Positions 1 through 9,310 of a stretch of 60,460 bases of DNA are shown one piece after another (position 1 is the stretch's first letter; every line of letters begins with the position of its first letter). The translations under genes and the position numbers were made by a program. Source of the stretch: CAZMRF01 sp964568735 (GTDB taxonomy: Bacteria > Acidobacteriota > Polarisedimenticolia > JACPZX01); NCBI GenBank assembly GCA_964568735.1, contig CAZMRF010000026.1, forward strand, positions 1-60,460. Reading direction: 5' to 3'. The notes under the pieces are model-generated. The model had not been told where the DNA came from. It made no database searches and saw only the letters and a program-made list of their open reading frames with translations.

Positions 1-52
<52 letters not shown>

Positions 53-125
53 CGCCATCATCCCTTCATCCCCAGATACCCGAGCCGGCTGCCGATGACC
101 AGAGCCGGCGGTTCTGACTCCCCCG

Positions 126-201
<76 letters not shown>

Positions 202-446
202 GGAGGCTCCACTCCGAGAGGGCGGGCCGTGGCTCGGCCCCGGCCATGAGCCGGACAGGCTCCTAGCCCCCGCTCGGGCCTCCCCTGCCGCCCGGCCCGT
301 GTCGAACTCGACGGGCCCGTTGATCCCCGACCCGTACGCCCGATAAGATGCCCTGCTCCCGCGCCGCGACCGGACCCCCGAATCCCCCCGGCACCATCCG
401 GGATCGTGGGATTCGGCGCGCGGATTCCAGTTGGAGGTGAATGGCG

Positions 447-1025
447 ATGAAGATGCGGCGGATCCTGACCCTCGTCGGCCCGGCCTGCGTTGTGATTCTA
501 CTGGCCGGCTGCTCCAAGGTTCCCTTCAACGAGCTCAAGGCCGCCCAGACCGCCCGCGAGGAGGCGCGTGAGGCCGCGCTGGTCTACGCCCCGGATGAAT
601 ACAACGCCGCGCTCGCGCTCTACGACGAAGCCCGGACGGAGATCGAGGCCCAGGCCGGCAAGTCCGGCTTCGCCCGGAACTATGGAACGGCTGTGGACCT
701 GCTCACCAAGGCGAAGCAGGGCTTCGAAGGCTCCCTGAGCAAGGCGACCTCCATGCGCCAGGAGTTGAAGTCGCAGGCGGAGCAGAAGGCCACCGCGGCC
801 GGAGCCGCAGTCGCGGAGACGCGAGCGGCGCTCGACAAGATACGCAAGACGACCCGCAACCGCGAGAACCGGGAGCGCTGGAGCTCCGAGGTGGAGGGCC
901 TGGAGGCGACCCTCGTTGACGCCAACGAGTACGTCACCACGGAGTACTTCAAGGACGCGATCGGCTACTTCGACACGGTCCTCCAGGAGTGCCAGCGGAT
1001 CAACACCGAGATGGCCGGGAGCTGA
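447..1025 (+). CDS. Putative lipoprotein, helical, DUF4398-like
   Basis: A short hydrophobic signal ending in LLAGC gives a clear lipobox, so the mature protein should be an envelope-anchored lipoprotein starting at that Cys. The remainder (about 170 residues) is rich in Ala, Glu, Lys and Arg with long predicted helices, resembling DUF4398-type coiled-coil lipoproteins; no catalytic motif is visible. A GGAGG at 433-437 lies 9 bases before the ATG at 447 and only 3 before the ATG at 441, so 447 is preferred (MKMRR start). The gene stands alone, convergent with the PLP enzyme downstream. Function unknown. Confidence 0.8.
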   Translation: MKMRRILTLVGPACVVILLAGCSKVPFNELKAAQTAREEAREAALVYAPDEYNAALALYDEARTEIEAQAGKSGFARNYGTAVDLLTKAKQGFEGSLSKATSMRQELKSQAEQKATAAGAAVAETRAALDKIRKTTRNRENRERWSSEVEGLEATLVDANEYVTTEYFKDAIGYFDTVLQECQRINTEMAGS

Positions 1026-1047
1026 TCCCTCCGGCCCTGAACCGGAA

Positions 1048-2241
1048 TCAGCCGCGAATCGCGGCGGCCAGCGCCCGATCGATGTCGGCGATGAGATCGC
1101 CGGCATCCTCGATCCCCACGCTGAGCCGGACGAGGCCGTCGGTCACGCCCGACTTCTTCCGCGCCTCCGCCGGGATCATCGAGTGGGAGGAGAGGGCCGG
1201 GATGAGCACGCTCGTCTCGATGCCTCCCAGGGTCGGCAGGAGCGGGACCAGCTCCAGGGCCTCGACGAAGCGCGCCGCGGCCGCGGCCCCCCCCTTCAGC
1301 TCGAAGGCGACGAGCCCGCCGAAACCCGACATCTGACGACGGGCGATTTCGTGGCCCGGGTGATCGGCGCGTCCCGGATAATGAACGACGGCGACTCCCG
1401 GCATCGAGGCCAGGTGATCGGCGACGAGCCCGGCGTTGCGGTTGTGGGCTTCGACCCTCAGGGGGAGAGTCCTGAGGCTCCTGTCGAGGAGCCAGCCCGC
1501 CTCCACGTCCAGGATCGATCCCGTCTCCTTCCGGAGGACCCTCACCTTCTCGAGCGCCTCGCCGTTCCCCGCCACCGCTCCGGCCATCAGGTCTCCGTGG
1601 CCTCCGAGGAACTTCGTGGCGCTGTGGATGGACAGCGTCGCTCCCAGCTCGAGGGGGCGCTGGTTCACCGGCGTGGCGAAAGTGTTGTCCACCAGGACCG
1701 CGATGCCGGCCTTCCGCGCGCGGCGGGAGATCTCGGCGATATCGACGACCCGGAGCGTCGGGTTGGTAGGGGTCTCGACGTGGACGGCGCGGGTGGAGGC
1801 CTTCACGAAACGCTCCAGGGTTGCCATCTCCGAGGCTGGCGCGAAGGTCACCTCCAGCCCGAGCCGCGGGAGCAGGGATCCCAGCAGCCGCGTCGTCCCG
1901 CCGTAGAGGTCCTCCTGCGCCACGACGTGGTCCCCCGCGCCCGCCACCGAGAGGAAGCACGCCGTGAGGGCGGCCATCCCCGAGGCGAAGACTACGGCCC
2001 CTTCGGCAGACTCGAGAGCCGCGAGGCGGTGCTCCGCGGCTTCCAGGGTCGGATTGCCGTAGCGCGTGTAGATGTAGCGCTCCCGCCGGCCCGCAAAGGT
2101 CTCGGCCATCTCCTCGACGGAGCCGAAGGCGAAGGCCGATGCCCGGTGGATGGGAGTGACGCGGGCGCCGGTCTGCGGATCGGTCCGCGTGCCCGCGTGC
2201 ACGGCTATCGTCGAAGGCTTGAGTCCCTTGCGGAGCGTCAT
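1048..2241 (-). CDS. Cys/Met-metabolism PLP enzyme (cystathionine gamma-synthase / gamma-lyase type)
   Basis: The 397-residue product is a fold-type I PLP enzyme of the Cys/Met metabolism family. Seen motifs: YTRYGNPT near residue 58, FASGMAA near 85, VDNTFATP near 184 and the PLP-lysine motif SATKFLGGH with Lys210. Length matches family members (about 380-400). The family covers cystathionine gamma-synthase, cystathionine gamma-lyase, methionine gamma-lyase and O-acetylhomoserine sulfhydrylase, and sequence alone does not separate these here. The start is placed at the ATG giving MTLRKGLKPST; an in-frame extension up to 2397 lacks family similarity and would run into the divergent MlaE gene. 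Confidence 0.9.
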   Translation of the reverse strand: MTLRKGLKPSTIAVHAGTRTDPQTGARVTPIHRASAFAFGSVEEMAETFAGRRERYIYTRYGNPTLEAAEHRLAALESAEGAVVFASGMAALTACFLSVAGAGDHVVAQEDLYGGTTRLLGSLLPRLGLEVTFAPASEMATLERFVKASTRAVHVETPTNPTLRVVDIAEISRRARKAGIAVLVDNTFATPVNQRPLELGATLSIHSATKFLGGHGDLMAGAVAGNGEALEKVRVLRKETGSILDVEAGWLLDRSLRTLPLRVEAHNRNAGLVADHLASMPGVAVVHYPGRADHPGHEIARRQMSGFGGLVAFELKGGAAAAARFVEALELVPLLPTLGGIETSVLIPALSSHSMIPAEARKKSGVTDGLVRLSVGIEDAGDLIADIDRALAAAIRG

Positions 2242-2358
2242 GCCGGCTCTCCCCGTCTGCTGGCTGCATGATACCGGAAGGCCGTGCCCCTGTCCGGGGC
2301 CGTCGCCCGGGAACCCTGTGATATCCTCGCGGCTCCCATCCCGCATGAGGGACCCCTG

Positions 2359-3147
2359 GTGAAGCAGTTCGTCCTCGTCCTCGGCGCCTCGGCGCACCGG
2401 GGCCTCATCGCCGTCTCCGACATGGTGATCCTCGGCCTGCTGGCCCTCCGCTCGGCCGCTCGCCTGCTCGGCCCCTCGCTCGGGGTGGTCACCCGCGTGG
2501 CGGCGCGCCAGACCTGGTTCACGGGGATCCAGGCCCTGCCTCTGACGGGGCTCATCGCCTTCCTGATCGGCGCGGTCGTCATGATCCAGGCCGTCACCCA
2601 GCTCTCTCTCCTCGACGTGACCGGCATTGCGGGCGACCTCATCGTCATCATCGTGCTGAGGGAGCTCGGCCCGCTGATCACGGCGGTCATCGTCATTGGG
2701 CGCTCCGGCACCGCCATGGCCGCGGAGCTGGCGACGATGCGGCAGCGGGGCGAGGTGGACGCCCTCGACTCGATGGGGATCGATCCGATCCAGTACCTCT
2801 TCCTGCCACGCCTCGCGGGAGCCGTGGTCTCGCTCTTCGCGCTGATGGTCTACTTCGACCTCCTCGCCGTGGCCGGCGGCTTCGTCGCCCTCACGGCGAG
2901 GACTCAGACCCTCTTCCTCACGTACATCCAGTCCGTGGCCGACGCGGTCACCGCCCGGGACATCGCCCTCATCCCCGCGAAGGCGATTCTCTTCGGCACC
3001 CTCTTCGTCCTTGTCTCCTGCTACCGGGGCTTCAGCGTCGGCCGCTCCCCCACGGAAATCCCGCGGGCGGCGACGGGCGCCGTCGTGACCTCGCTGCTGG
3101 GAATCTTCGTCGCCGATGCGGCCCTGGCCCTGGTGGTCTACGGATGA
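2359..3147 (+). CDS. mlaE: MlaE-type ABC permease of an MCE lipid transporter
   Basis: Integral membrane permease, 262 residues, with several hydrophobic segments and the MlaE hallmark region: IVLRELGPLITA, then ELATMRQRGEVDALDSMG, which is the cytoplasmic coupling segment that contacts the ATPase. MlaE homologues move phospholipid between inner membrane and an MCE protein in the periplasm. The GTG at 2359 is chosen because GAGGGA lies just upstream; an earlier in-frame GTG at 2284 would add residues unlike the family. It overlaps the next gene by ATGA (3144-3147), so the three Mla-like genes are translationally coupled. Confidence 0.9.
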   Translation: MKQFVLVLGASAHRGLIAVSDMVILGLLALRSAARLLGPSLGVVTRVAARQTWFTGIQALPLTGLIAFLIGAVVMIQAVTQLSLLDVTGIAGDLIVIIVLRELGPLITAVIVIGRSGTAMAAELATMRQRGEVDALDSMGIDPIQYLFLPRLAGAVVSLFALMVYFDLLAVAGGFVALTARTQTLFLTYIQSVADAVTARDIALIPAKAILFGTLFVLVSCYRGFSVGRSPTEIPRAATGAVVTSLLGIFVADAALALVVYG

Positions 3148-3830
3148 GCGGGCAGCCCTTGATCGCCTTCCATCCCGGCCCCGCGGACCCGGGGATGCCG
3201 CGCCCCTTCGAGATCGAGGTCATGGCCGGCGAGCTCGTCCTCCTGACCGGCCCGCCGGGAGCCGGCCAGTCGCTGATCCTGGAAGCGCTCAGAGGGGGCT
3301 TCATCCCCGCCGTGGCGAGCGCGTCGCTGGGCGGCTCCGACTTCTCCCGGCTCGGTCATCGACGGCGGCGCCTGAAGGCGAGGGAGCTCAGGCTGGCCTG
3401 GCTTCCCGCGGAGCCCGCGCTCATCAGCAACGTCACGGTGATGGAGAACCTCCTGCTTCCGCTGAGATATTTCGGGGAGATGAGCGACGAGAAGGCGGCA
3501 CGCGAGGCTTTCATCCTCCTCCATGCGTCAGGTCTGGGATGGGCCTCCGCGCTCCTGCCCTCCAGCCTTTCGCCCGAGGACCGCAAGACCGTCGCCATCT
3601 TCCGCGGGCTCCTCCGCCGGCCGAAGGTGGCCCTCATGGACGATCCGCTCGGGGGGCTGGATGCCGCCAGCCTGGCAGGGGTCCGGCCACTGCTGAAGGC
3701 CACGATCGCGCGAGGCGAGTGCGCGATCCTGGCGACCGCGCCCGACGTCGGCGCCTACGCGGGGATGAAGTACAGGACGGTCGCCATCGCGGCGGGCTGG
3801 ATCGACGGACGGGTTCACCTGGTGCCATGA
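3144..3830 (+). CDS. Degenerate MlaF-like ABC ATPase subunit, catalytic motifs lost
   Basis: By position and layout this is the ATPase of the MCE transporter (228 residues; MlaF is usually 240-270), but every catalytic motif is altered. Walker A reads GPPGAGQS (36-43), with Gln42 where the essential Lys should be. The ABC signature is LSPED (142-146) instead of LSGGQ. Walker B is VALMDDP, with Asp167 replacing the catalytic Glu. The switch region is LATAPD with no His, and no clear Q-loop Gln is seen. The reading frame is open and coupled to both neighbours by 4-base overlaps, so this is a maintained gene rather than decay. It may be a structural pseudo-ATPase, or an unrelated ATPase may energise the permease. 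Confidence 0.8.
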   Translation: MSGQPLIAFHPGPADPGMPRPFEIEVMAGELVLLTGPPGAGQSLILEALRGGFIPAVASASLGGSDFSRLGHRRRRLKARELRLAWLPAEPALISNVTVMENLLLPLRYFGEMSDEKAAREAFILLHASGLGWASALLPSSLSPEDRKTVAIFRGLLRRPKVALMDDPLGGLDAASLAGVRPLLKATIARGECAILATAPDVGAYAGMKYRTVAIAAGWIDGRVHLVP

Positions 3831-4912
3831 CGGAAGCGCAGCTCCGCCCCGGCTCGCGCATGGAGTTCCAGAGGGAGAACCTCTGGGTGGGCATCTTCGT
3901 CCTCACGGCCATCGTCGCCTTCGCGGCCCTGACGGCCGTGGCCGTGCACAAGCGGTTCTTCCGCAGGGAGTACACGCTGCACACCTCCGTCCCCCGTATC
4001 GAAGGGTTGCGGCCCGGCGCCGAGGTTCTCATGCGGGGCCACATCGTCGGGCTCGTGCGGGAGATCACCCTCACGACGTCGCCCGAGATCGCCTTCGGAG
4101 TGGATTTCAGCGTGGAGGAGGAGGTGAAGCTCCCCGTAGGCACCAAGGTCCGCGTCTCGAGCTCCCTCGCGGCGACTGTGCTCGATCTCGTCACGCCCGG
4201 CGACCCGGTCGATCCGGACGCCCCTCCCGCGCTCCCGGCCGACAAGCGGGGCCTCCTCCTCGACCCGGGATCGTCCCTTCCCGGCTTCGTGGGCCCCTCT
4301 CTCGACGCCCTCTTCATGGATCTCTACGGGCTGACCGGGCAGCTCACGCGCACCCTGGAGGGGACGGACATCCTGCTCCGCGAGCGCCTCGGACCGCGCC
4401 TCGAGGAGGCGCTCGCTCGCATGACCTCGGACCTCGGGCGTATCACCGGGGACCTGGAGACGACGCTCGCCGGCGCCCGCGACGTCCTCGGCACGGCCGG
4501 GGGGATGCTGGAGGAGAACAGGCCGCGCCTCGCCACGCTCCTCGACTCCGCGGGCCGGGACCTCGCGGCCGTCGAGACGCTCACCCAGCGGCTCGAGGAA
4601 ATGCTCGGAACCGTGGAGACGAGGGCCGGCCCCCTCCTGGACGACATCGGCTCCAGCGTCAAGCAGGCCGACGCTCTCATGGGACAGATGGAGACCACTC
4701 TCGACGAAGAGAAGATCGGGATGATCATCGACAATCTGGCCACGGTATCGACCGAGGCCGATCTCCTCGTCAAGGAGCTGCGCAAGCGTCCGTGGCGCCT
4801 CCTTCGCAGGGTCAAGGGGGAGAAAGCGGACCTGATCCGCGAGCTCGAAGCGCAGCGGGAGATGGAGGAGCGCGACGCGGCCGGTGCTCCGCCCCCGCCC
4901 GAGGAGGACTGA
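3827..4912 (+). CDS. mlaD: MCE-domain protein (MlaD-like), membrane anchored
   Basis: 361 residues with one N-terminal membrane helix (about 20-40), an MCE domain (about 48-130, with PRIEGLRPGAEVLMRGHIVG and VRVSSSLAAT) and a long C-terminal helical region (about 190-340). This is the periplasmic lipid-binding ring subunit that docks on MlaE. The ATG at 3827 overlaps the ATPase stop. The extended helical tail resembles longer MCE proteins (YebT/Mam type) more than the short E. coli MlaD. It completes a permease-ATPase-MCE operon; MlaB and MlaC homologues are not seen in the window. Confidence 0.9.
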   Translation: MTEAQLRPGSRMEFQRENLWVGIFVLTAIVAFAALTAVAVHKRFFRREYTLHTSVPRIEGLRPGAEVLMRGHIVGLVREITLTTSPEIAFGVDFSVEEEVKLPVGTKVRVSSSLAATVLDLVTPGDPVDPDAPPALPADKRGLLLDPGSSLPGFVGPSLDALFMDLYGLTGQLTRTLEGTDILLRERLGPRLEEALARMTSDLGRITGDLETTLAGARDVLGTAGGMLEENRPRLATLLDSAGRDLAAVETLTQRLEEMLGTVETRAGPLLDDIGSSVKQADALMGQMETTLDEEKIGMIIDNLATVSTEADLLVKELRKRPWRLLRRVKGEKADLIRELEAQREMEERDAAGAPPPPEED

Positions 4913-4914
4913 CC

Positions 4915-6372
4915 GTGGCCAGTCATCACCGGCTCGATCTCTCCCGGGAGGATCTCCTCGCCGCCGCGGCGCAGATTTGCGGCATGCTCTCCGACCTGCG
5001 AGCCGGGCGCGGCGAGGCGCCCGTCCTCCCCGCGGCCGCCGGCAGGACACCCCCCCTCCTGCCGGGCGCGCCTCCCCCTCGTGAGGGACGGTCCCTTGTG
5101 GAAATCCTGGACGAGGTGCAATCGAAGGTCATCCCCTTCTGCCGCCGCAACGACTCGCCCCGATTCTTCGGCTATGTGTGCTCCGGGGGGAGCGACGCGG
5201 GGGCCCTCGCGGACTTCCTCGCTTCCGGGCTCAACCAGAACGTGACCGCCTGGCGCTCCTCGCCGGCGGCCACCGAGATGGAACGCCTGGTCATCGACTG
5301 GATCCGGCAGATCACGGGGATGCCCGCCGGAAGCGAGGGGCTCCTCCTGGGAGGGGGAAGCGCGGCCACGCTCGCCGGGCTGGCCGCCGCGCGCGATGCG
5401 ATGGCCGGGGCCGACGTCGCCGCCGGGGGGCTCCTGACGCTCGGGAGGGAGATGACCCTCTATGCCTCCGAAGAGGCCCACATGTCGGTCGCCCGCGCCG
5501 CCTCCCTCCTCGGCCTGGGACGCGAAGCACTCAGGCTCCTCCCCGCACGCGAGGACTTCACGCTCGACATCGAATCGCTCTCCCGCGCCGTGGAGATCGA
5601 CCGTCTGGAGGGGCGCCTCCCCTTCTGCGTCGTCGCCAGCGCGGGAACCACGGCCACCGGGGCCATCGATCCCCTCGAAGAGGCCGCAGCCTACTGCGCC
5701 CGCGAGGGCCTCTGGCTCCACGTGGACGGGGCCTACGGCGGCTTCGCGGCCCTCTCCTCCGCGGCGCCGGCCCTATCCGGAATGGAGCGCGCCGACTCCC
5801 TCGCCATCGACCCCCACAAGTGGATCCACGTCCCCTTCGACTGCGGGGCCCTCCTCGTCAAGAAGCCTTCCGCCCTCCGTGCCCCCTTCACGGAGGTGGG
5901 GAGCTACGCGCGAAGCGAGGAGACCGGCGAGCGGGAAGGCTTCACCTTCTTCGAGCAGGGGCCGGAGCTCTCGCGCCGCTTTCGCGCGCTCAAGGTATGG
6001 ATGGTCATGTCGCACGCCGGCACGGATCAGCTGGCGCGGTGGATCGATCACGACATCGCGATGGCCAGGTACCTCGCTTCGCAGGTCGAAAGCTCACCCG
6101 ACATGGAGCTGATGGCTCCCGTACCCCTCAGCACGGTCTGCTTCCGCCACGCGCCGGCCGGCCTCGACGAGGGGGACCTCGACCTGCTCAACCGTGCGAT
6201 CCTCACCCGGTTGCACTCCGAGGCGGCGGTCTACCCCACCCACGCCATCCTCCGTGGACGCTTCGCGATACGAGCCTGCATCCTCAACCCGCGCACCGTC
6301 GAGCGGGACGTGGAGGGGCTCCTCGAGGAGGTCCGCCGCCACGGCCAGGCGCTGCTCCGGGCCTCGGGCTGA
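4915..6372 (+). CDS. Group II PLP-dependent amino-acid decarboxylase
   Basis: 485 residues, GTG start two bases after the MCE stop. Family motifs: NVTAWRSSPAATEMERLV near 109, the PLP-stacking His189 in SEEAHMS, LHVDGAYGG with Asp271, and DPHKW with the Schiff-base Lys302. This is the aromatic-L-amino-acid / glutamate / histidine decarboxylase family, and the substrate cannot be set from sequence. Proximity to the Mla-like genes suggests co-transcription, though a functional link is not evident. An in-frame upstream extension inside the MCE gene is not family-like. Confidence 0.9.
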   Translation: MASHHRLDLSREDLLAAAAQICGMLSDLRAGRGEAPVLPAAAGRTPPLLPGAPPPREGRSLVEILDEVQSKVIPFCRRNDSPRFFGYVCSGGSDAGALADFLASGLNQNVTAWRSSPAATEMERLVIDWIRQITGMPAGSEGLLLGGGSAATLAGLAAARDAMAGADVAAGGLLTLGREMTLYASEEAHMSVARAASLLGLGREALRLLPAREDFTLDIESLSRAVEIDRLEGRLPFCVVASAGTTATGAIDPLEEAAAYCAREGLWLHVDGAYGGFAALSSAAPALSGMERADSLAIDPHKWIHVPFDCGALLVKKPSALRAPFTEVGSYARSEETGEREGFTFFEQGPELSRRFRALKVWMVMSHAGTDQLARWIDHDIAMARYLASQVESSPDMELMAPVPLSTVCFRHAPAGLDEGDLDLLNRAILTRLHSEAAVYPTHAILRGRFAIRACILNPRTVERDVEGLLEEVRRHGQALLRASG

Positions 6373-6501
6373 CCCCGGGAAGAACGAGCAGCCACCCGGC
6401 TGACCCACGTTCCCCGCGCCGCCGGGGAGGATCCGGGGGCTTCGCATATCGAGTGCATTCCGTGACTTGCCCTGTTCATACTCTTTCGAATCCTTTCATT
6501 G

Positions 6502-6522
6502 GCCTTGCGTCGCAAGGCTTTT
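6502..6522 (+). terminator. Probable intrinsic terminator after the decarboxylase
   Basis: GCCTTG and CAAGGC arms enclose CGTCG and are followed by TTTT. It lies 130 bases downstream of the stop of the Mla/decarboxylase operon. Confidence 0.45.
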
Positions 6523-6984
6523 CGGGGCGCGCTGGACGGATTGACACACGCGGGATTCCTGGTGTATCACGTGCCGATTTTCGGGCGCCCGCATCCCGGG
6601 GGTTGGGCGTGCCTCGAAAGGCTCGACACAGCGGATGCAGCTCCCCGGGGAGCCTGTCCATGGCATGGCGAGAGCCCCGCGCGGCCGGACGGGATCGAGC
6701 GAGTGGGAGTTCGGGTGGAGAAGTACGGGATTCGTCATCCCGCGGCGTCACAGGCCGCGAGTGTTTCAACGAGCGCCGGAGTCCCCTGATCTCCTCCAGG
6801 GGCGCCAGGCCGTCCCGACTCACTCTCCAGCAGACTACCGGGGCGGGACAGGGGTGATCGTCGGAGCCTTGTTCGGCTCCGGCTTAGCGGCCGCGCGCCG
6901 CACCCATAGGTCCATCGGCAGGCAAGCCCAAAACTGAATTCACGGTGGGCGACCACCAGAGCAGATGAACAGGAGGATACGAGA
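6523..6984 (+). other. Non-coding stretch upstream of the outer-membrane barrel gene
   Basis: No open frame here looks like protein. It holds several short GC-rich inverted repeats (for example CCCCTG/CAGGGG near 6783-6803 and GGAGCC/GGCTCC near 6866-6883), probably the long leader and promoter region of the gene at 6985. I could not match it to a known riboswitch. Confidence 0.4.
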
Positions 6985-8448
6985 GTGACGAGAAGAATTG
7001 TCTCTTCCGCGCTCGCGCTGGTCATGGCGGCGGCCTTCGTGCCGTTCATCTTCGCCGGCCAGCTCGAGGACGCGAAGCCCGAGATCAATTTCTACGGCAT
7101 GCACCGGCTGCGCTACGAGAGCGGCGACAACTATTTCGACTTCAACGACGCCGTCAACGACAGCTACTCCTTCTGGCCGACGAGGACCCTCATCGGTATG
7201 CAGACGATGCTGGCCCGGGACGTCTGGGCGAAGGTCGAGGTCCAGAACTTCGGGAGCTTCGGCAACCAATCACCGGATCGCAGCGCCGTCACAATGAACG
7301 GGTTCCCCGCCGTCCAGAACCTGGACGGAGTCCTTGACGACCAGGGAGATCACAACAGCGACATCTCGATCTACCGGGCCATCGTGGGTCTCGACAAGAT
7401 TGGAGGCTCGAGCTTCAGTGCAGCCTTCGGCCGCCAGGAGTACACGGTCGGCGGCAGCATGATCTTCGGCAGCGAGCCCTTCTACAACGGCACGGTCTTC
7501 GACGGACTCACCGGCTGGTACGACTTCGACTCCTGGAAGCTCCGCGGAGTCTACTTCGTCACCCAGGAGAGGAACGATCCCTCAGACGATGACTTCTTCT
7601 CGGGGACCTTCGGGAACGAGGACGTGACCGTCTACGGATTCGATGCGACGCTCCCCCTCGGCGACGGCGAAGGGAACAACTGGGGCGATGTCCAACCCTA
7701 CATCTACATGAAGGACGACGGCCAGGAAGTTGCGGACCCGAATTTCAGCGGAGGTGGGTTTGGTGCCCACCTCGAGGAGATGGTCTACGGCGCCTGGTGG
7801 GGCCGCGACGTCGACACGGTGGCCCTGGCCAAGGCCAATCCCATGTCCTGGGGGATAGAGATCGCCATCCAGGACGGTGACGAACTGAACGCCACTGATC
7901 CTAACCAGACCGATGACTTCAGCGGCTGGATGATGGAGGGGAATTTCGGCTGGAACTTCCTCTCCCATGACCGGATCATCCATCGGCCCGCCGTCGGCTT
8001 CATCAGCCAGGCCGGCGATGACGACACGACGGACAGCGACATCACAGGGTGGAGTTCCTGGTGGGGCGACATCCACTGCCGCTTCGGCTGCGCCGACTGG
8101 TTCAGCTCGAACTTCGAGTCCTTCGGCGCCGGCATCACAGGCATGTGGGCGGGCTACACGGTCATGACGAACCCGGGCCGTCACAAGGCCTGGCTCAAGT
8201 ACTGGAGCTTCTCGCCCACCGAGGACTCGGTAGACGATGGCAACCCGGCGACCTCGGACGACGTCGACGACTACGGCACCGAGATCGACCTCGGCTACAC
8301 CTATGGGTACAGCGCAAACACCAAGCTCTTCTTCAACTTGGCGCAGTTCAGTCCGGACGACGGACTCATCGATCTCGTCAGCTCCACGCCCAACCACGAC
8401 GACGAGGTCCTGCGTCTCTACGGTGGGCTCTACCTGAAGTTCAAATAG
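6985..8448 (+). CDS. Outer-membrane beta-barrel, alginate-export/porin-like
   Basis: 487 residues with a signal peptide (cleavage near AGQLED, residue 24), then a strand-rich, Asp/Gly/Trp/Tyr-rich sequence typical of a barrel, ending in GGLYLKFK. The segment AAFGRQEYTVGGSMIFG resembles the GRQ region of the alginate-export (AlgE-like) family; this is recognition, not a search result. The role is likely passive uptake or export of a sugar or acidic compound. GTG start with AGGAGG at 6971-6976, 8 bases upstream. Monocistronic, with a strong terminator after it. Confidence 0.75.
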   Translation: MTRRIVSSALALVMAAAFVPFIFAGQLEDAKPEINFYGMHRLRYESGDNYFDFNDAVNDSYSFWPTRTLIGMQTMLARDVWAKVEVQNFGSFGNQSPDRSAVTMNGFPAVQNLDGVLDDQGDHNSDISIYRAIVGLDKIGGSSFSAAFGRQEYTVGGSMIFGSEPFYNGTVFDGLTGWYDFDSWKLRGVYFVTQERNDPSDDDFFSGTFGNEDVTVYGFDATLPLGDGEGNNWGDVQPYIYMKDDGQEVADPNFSGGGFGAHLEEMVYGAWWGRDVDTVALAKANPMSWGIEIAIQDGDELNATDPNQTDDFSGWMMEGNFGWNFLSHDRIIHRPAVGFISQAGDDDTTDSDITGWSSWWGDIHCRFGCADWFSSNFESFGAGITGMWAGYTVMTNPGRHKAWLKYWSFSPTEDSVDDGNPATSDDVDDYGTEIDLGYTYGYSANTKLFFNLAQFSPDDGLIDLVSSTPNHDDEVLRLYGGLYLKFK

Positions 8449-8473
8449 GCAGGCTTCTCTTCGCGGCATCTGC

Positions 8474-8506
8474 CCCCCCGCAGGCGACAGCCCGCGGGGG
8501 GTTTTT
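8474..8506 (+). terminator. Intrinsic terminator
   Basis: CCCCCCGC (8474-8481) pairs with GCGGGGGG (8494-8501), followed by TTTTT. It ends the barrel transcript. Confidence 0.85.
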
Positions 8507-8515
8507 CTTCCCGAC

Positions 8516-8543
8516 TTGACGCGGGAGCGGGCGTTTGTATCAT
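8516..8543 (+). promoter_or_regulatory. Sigma70-like promoter for the ABC exporter operon
   Basis: TTGACG at 8516-8521 and TATCAT at 8538-8543, 16 bases apart, right after the terminator and 26 bases before the start codon. Confidence 0.6.
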
Positions 8544-8569
8544 CTCCGCTCTTCCCCGGAGGTGACCCG

Positions 8570-9310
8570 ATGTCCGCACCCCACCAGGCCGCCGCGGGCG
8601 AGCGTCCCCACGCTCCGGCGCCGAACGCTTCGAAGGCGGCGGGCCCGATCATCGAGCTTCGCTCGATCCGCAAGACCTACCACAGGGACGCCGTCCAGAT
8701 TCCCGTCCTCCAGGGGATCGATCTGACGATCAACGCGGGCGATTTCGTCGCCCTGATGGGCCCTTCGGGATCGGGAAAATCGACGCTCCTGAACCTGATC
8801 GGCGGCATCGACCGCCCCACCTCGGGTGAGGTGCGCGTGGCGGGCACGTCGCTGGGCTCGCTCTCCGAGGCGGCTCTCTCCCGTTGGAGGGCGCGGCACG
8901 TCGGATTCATCTTCCAGATGTACCACCTCATCCCGGTCCTCACGGCCGCGCAGAACGTGGAGCTTCCCCTCGCGCTCACGAAGCTGAAAAGGGCCCAGAG
9001 GCGCAGCCACGTCGCCACGGCCCTCGGCGTCGTGGGGCTCGGCCACCGCGCGAGCCACTATCCCGGCCAGCTCTCGGGCGGAGAGGAGCAGCGCGTCGCC
9101 ATCGCCCGCGCCGTCGTCTCCGATCCTGTGATCCTCGTGGCCGACGAGCCCACGGGGGACCTCGACGCGAAGTCCGCCGAGGAGATCCTGGGGCTCCTCC
9201 AAGCCCTCAACCGGGAGCACGCCAAGACCATCGTGATGGTGACGCACGATCCGCGGGCGGCCGAGCGGGCGCACACCATCAAGCACCTCGACAAGGGCGT
9301 CCTGAGCTGA
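8570..9310 (+). CDS. ABC exporter ATPase (LolD/MacB type)
   Basis: 246 residues. Walker A GPSGSGKST, signature LSGGEEQRVAIARA, Walker B VILVADEPTGDLD and switch VTHD are all intact. The ADEPTGDLD form and the length are typical of the LolD/MacB/FtsE subfamily that drives FtsX-like permeases. The ATG at 8570 follows GGAGGTGA; an upstream TTG-started extension would overlap the promoter. Operon with two permeases (stop/start overlap TGATG at 9308-9312). Likely extracts a lipoprotein, antibiotic or lipid from the inner membrane. Confidence 0.93.
   Translation: MSAPHQAAAGERPHAPAPNASKAAGPIIELRSIRKTYHRDAVQIPVLQGIDLTINAGDFVALMGPSGSGKSTLLNLIGGIDRPTSGEVRVAGTSLGSLSEAALSRWRARHVGFIFQMYHLIPVLTAAQNVELPLALTKLKRAQRRSHVATALGVVGLGHRASHYPGQLSGGEEQRVAIARAVVSDPVILVADEPTGDLDAKSAEEILGLLQALNREHAKTIVMVTHDPRAAERAHTIKHLDKGVLS

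Noticed and set aside
965..2269. Long open frames antisense or out of frame to the PLP enzyme and to many other genes
   Set aside because: High GC gives long shadow frames. Their products are Arg/Pro/Gly-rich with no conserved motif, while the other frame has a recognisable family.
6523..6984. Riboswitch or small RNA in the long gap before the outer-membrane barrel gene
   Set aside because: Several short hairpins, but no match to a consensus I know; kept only as a non-coding region.
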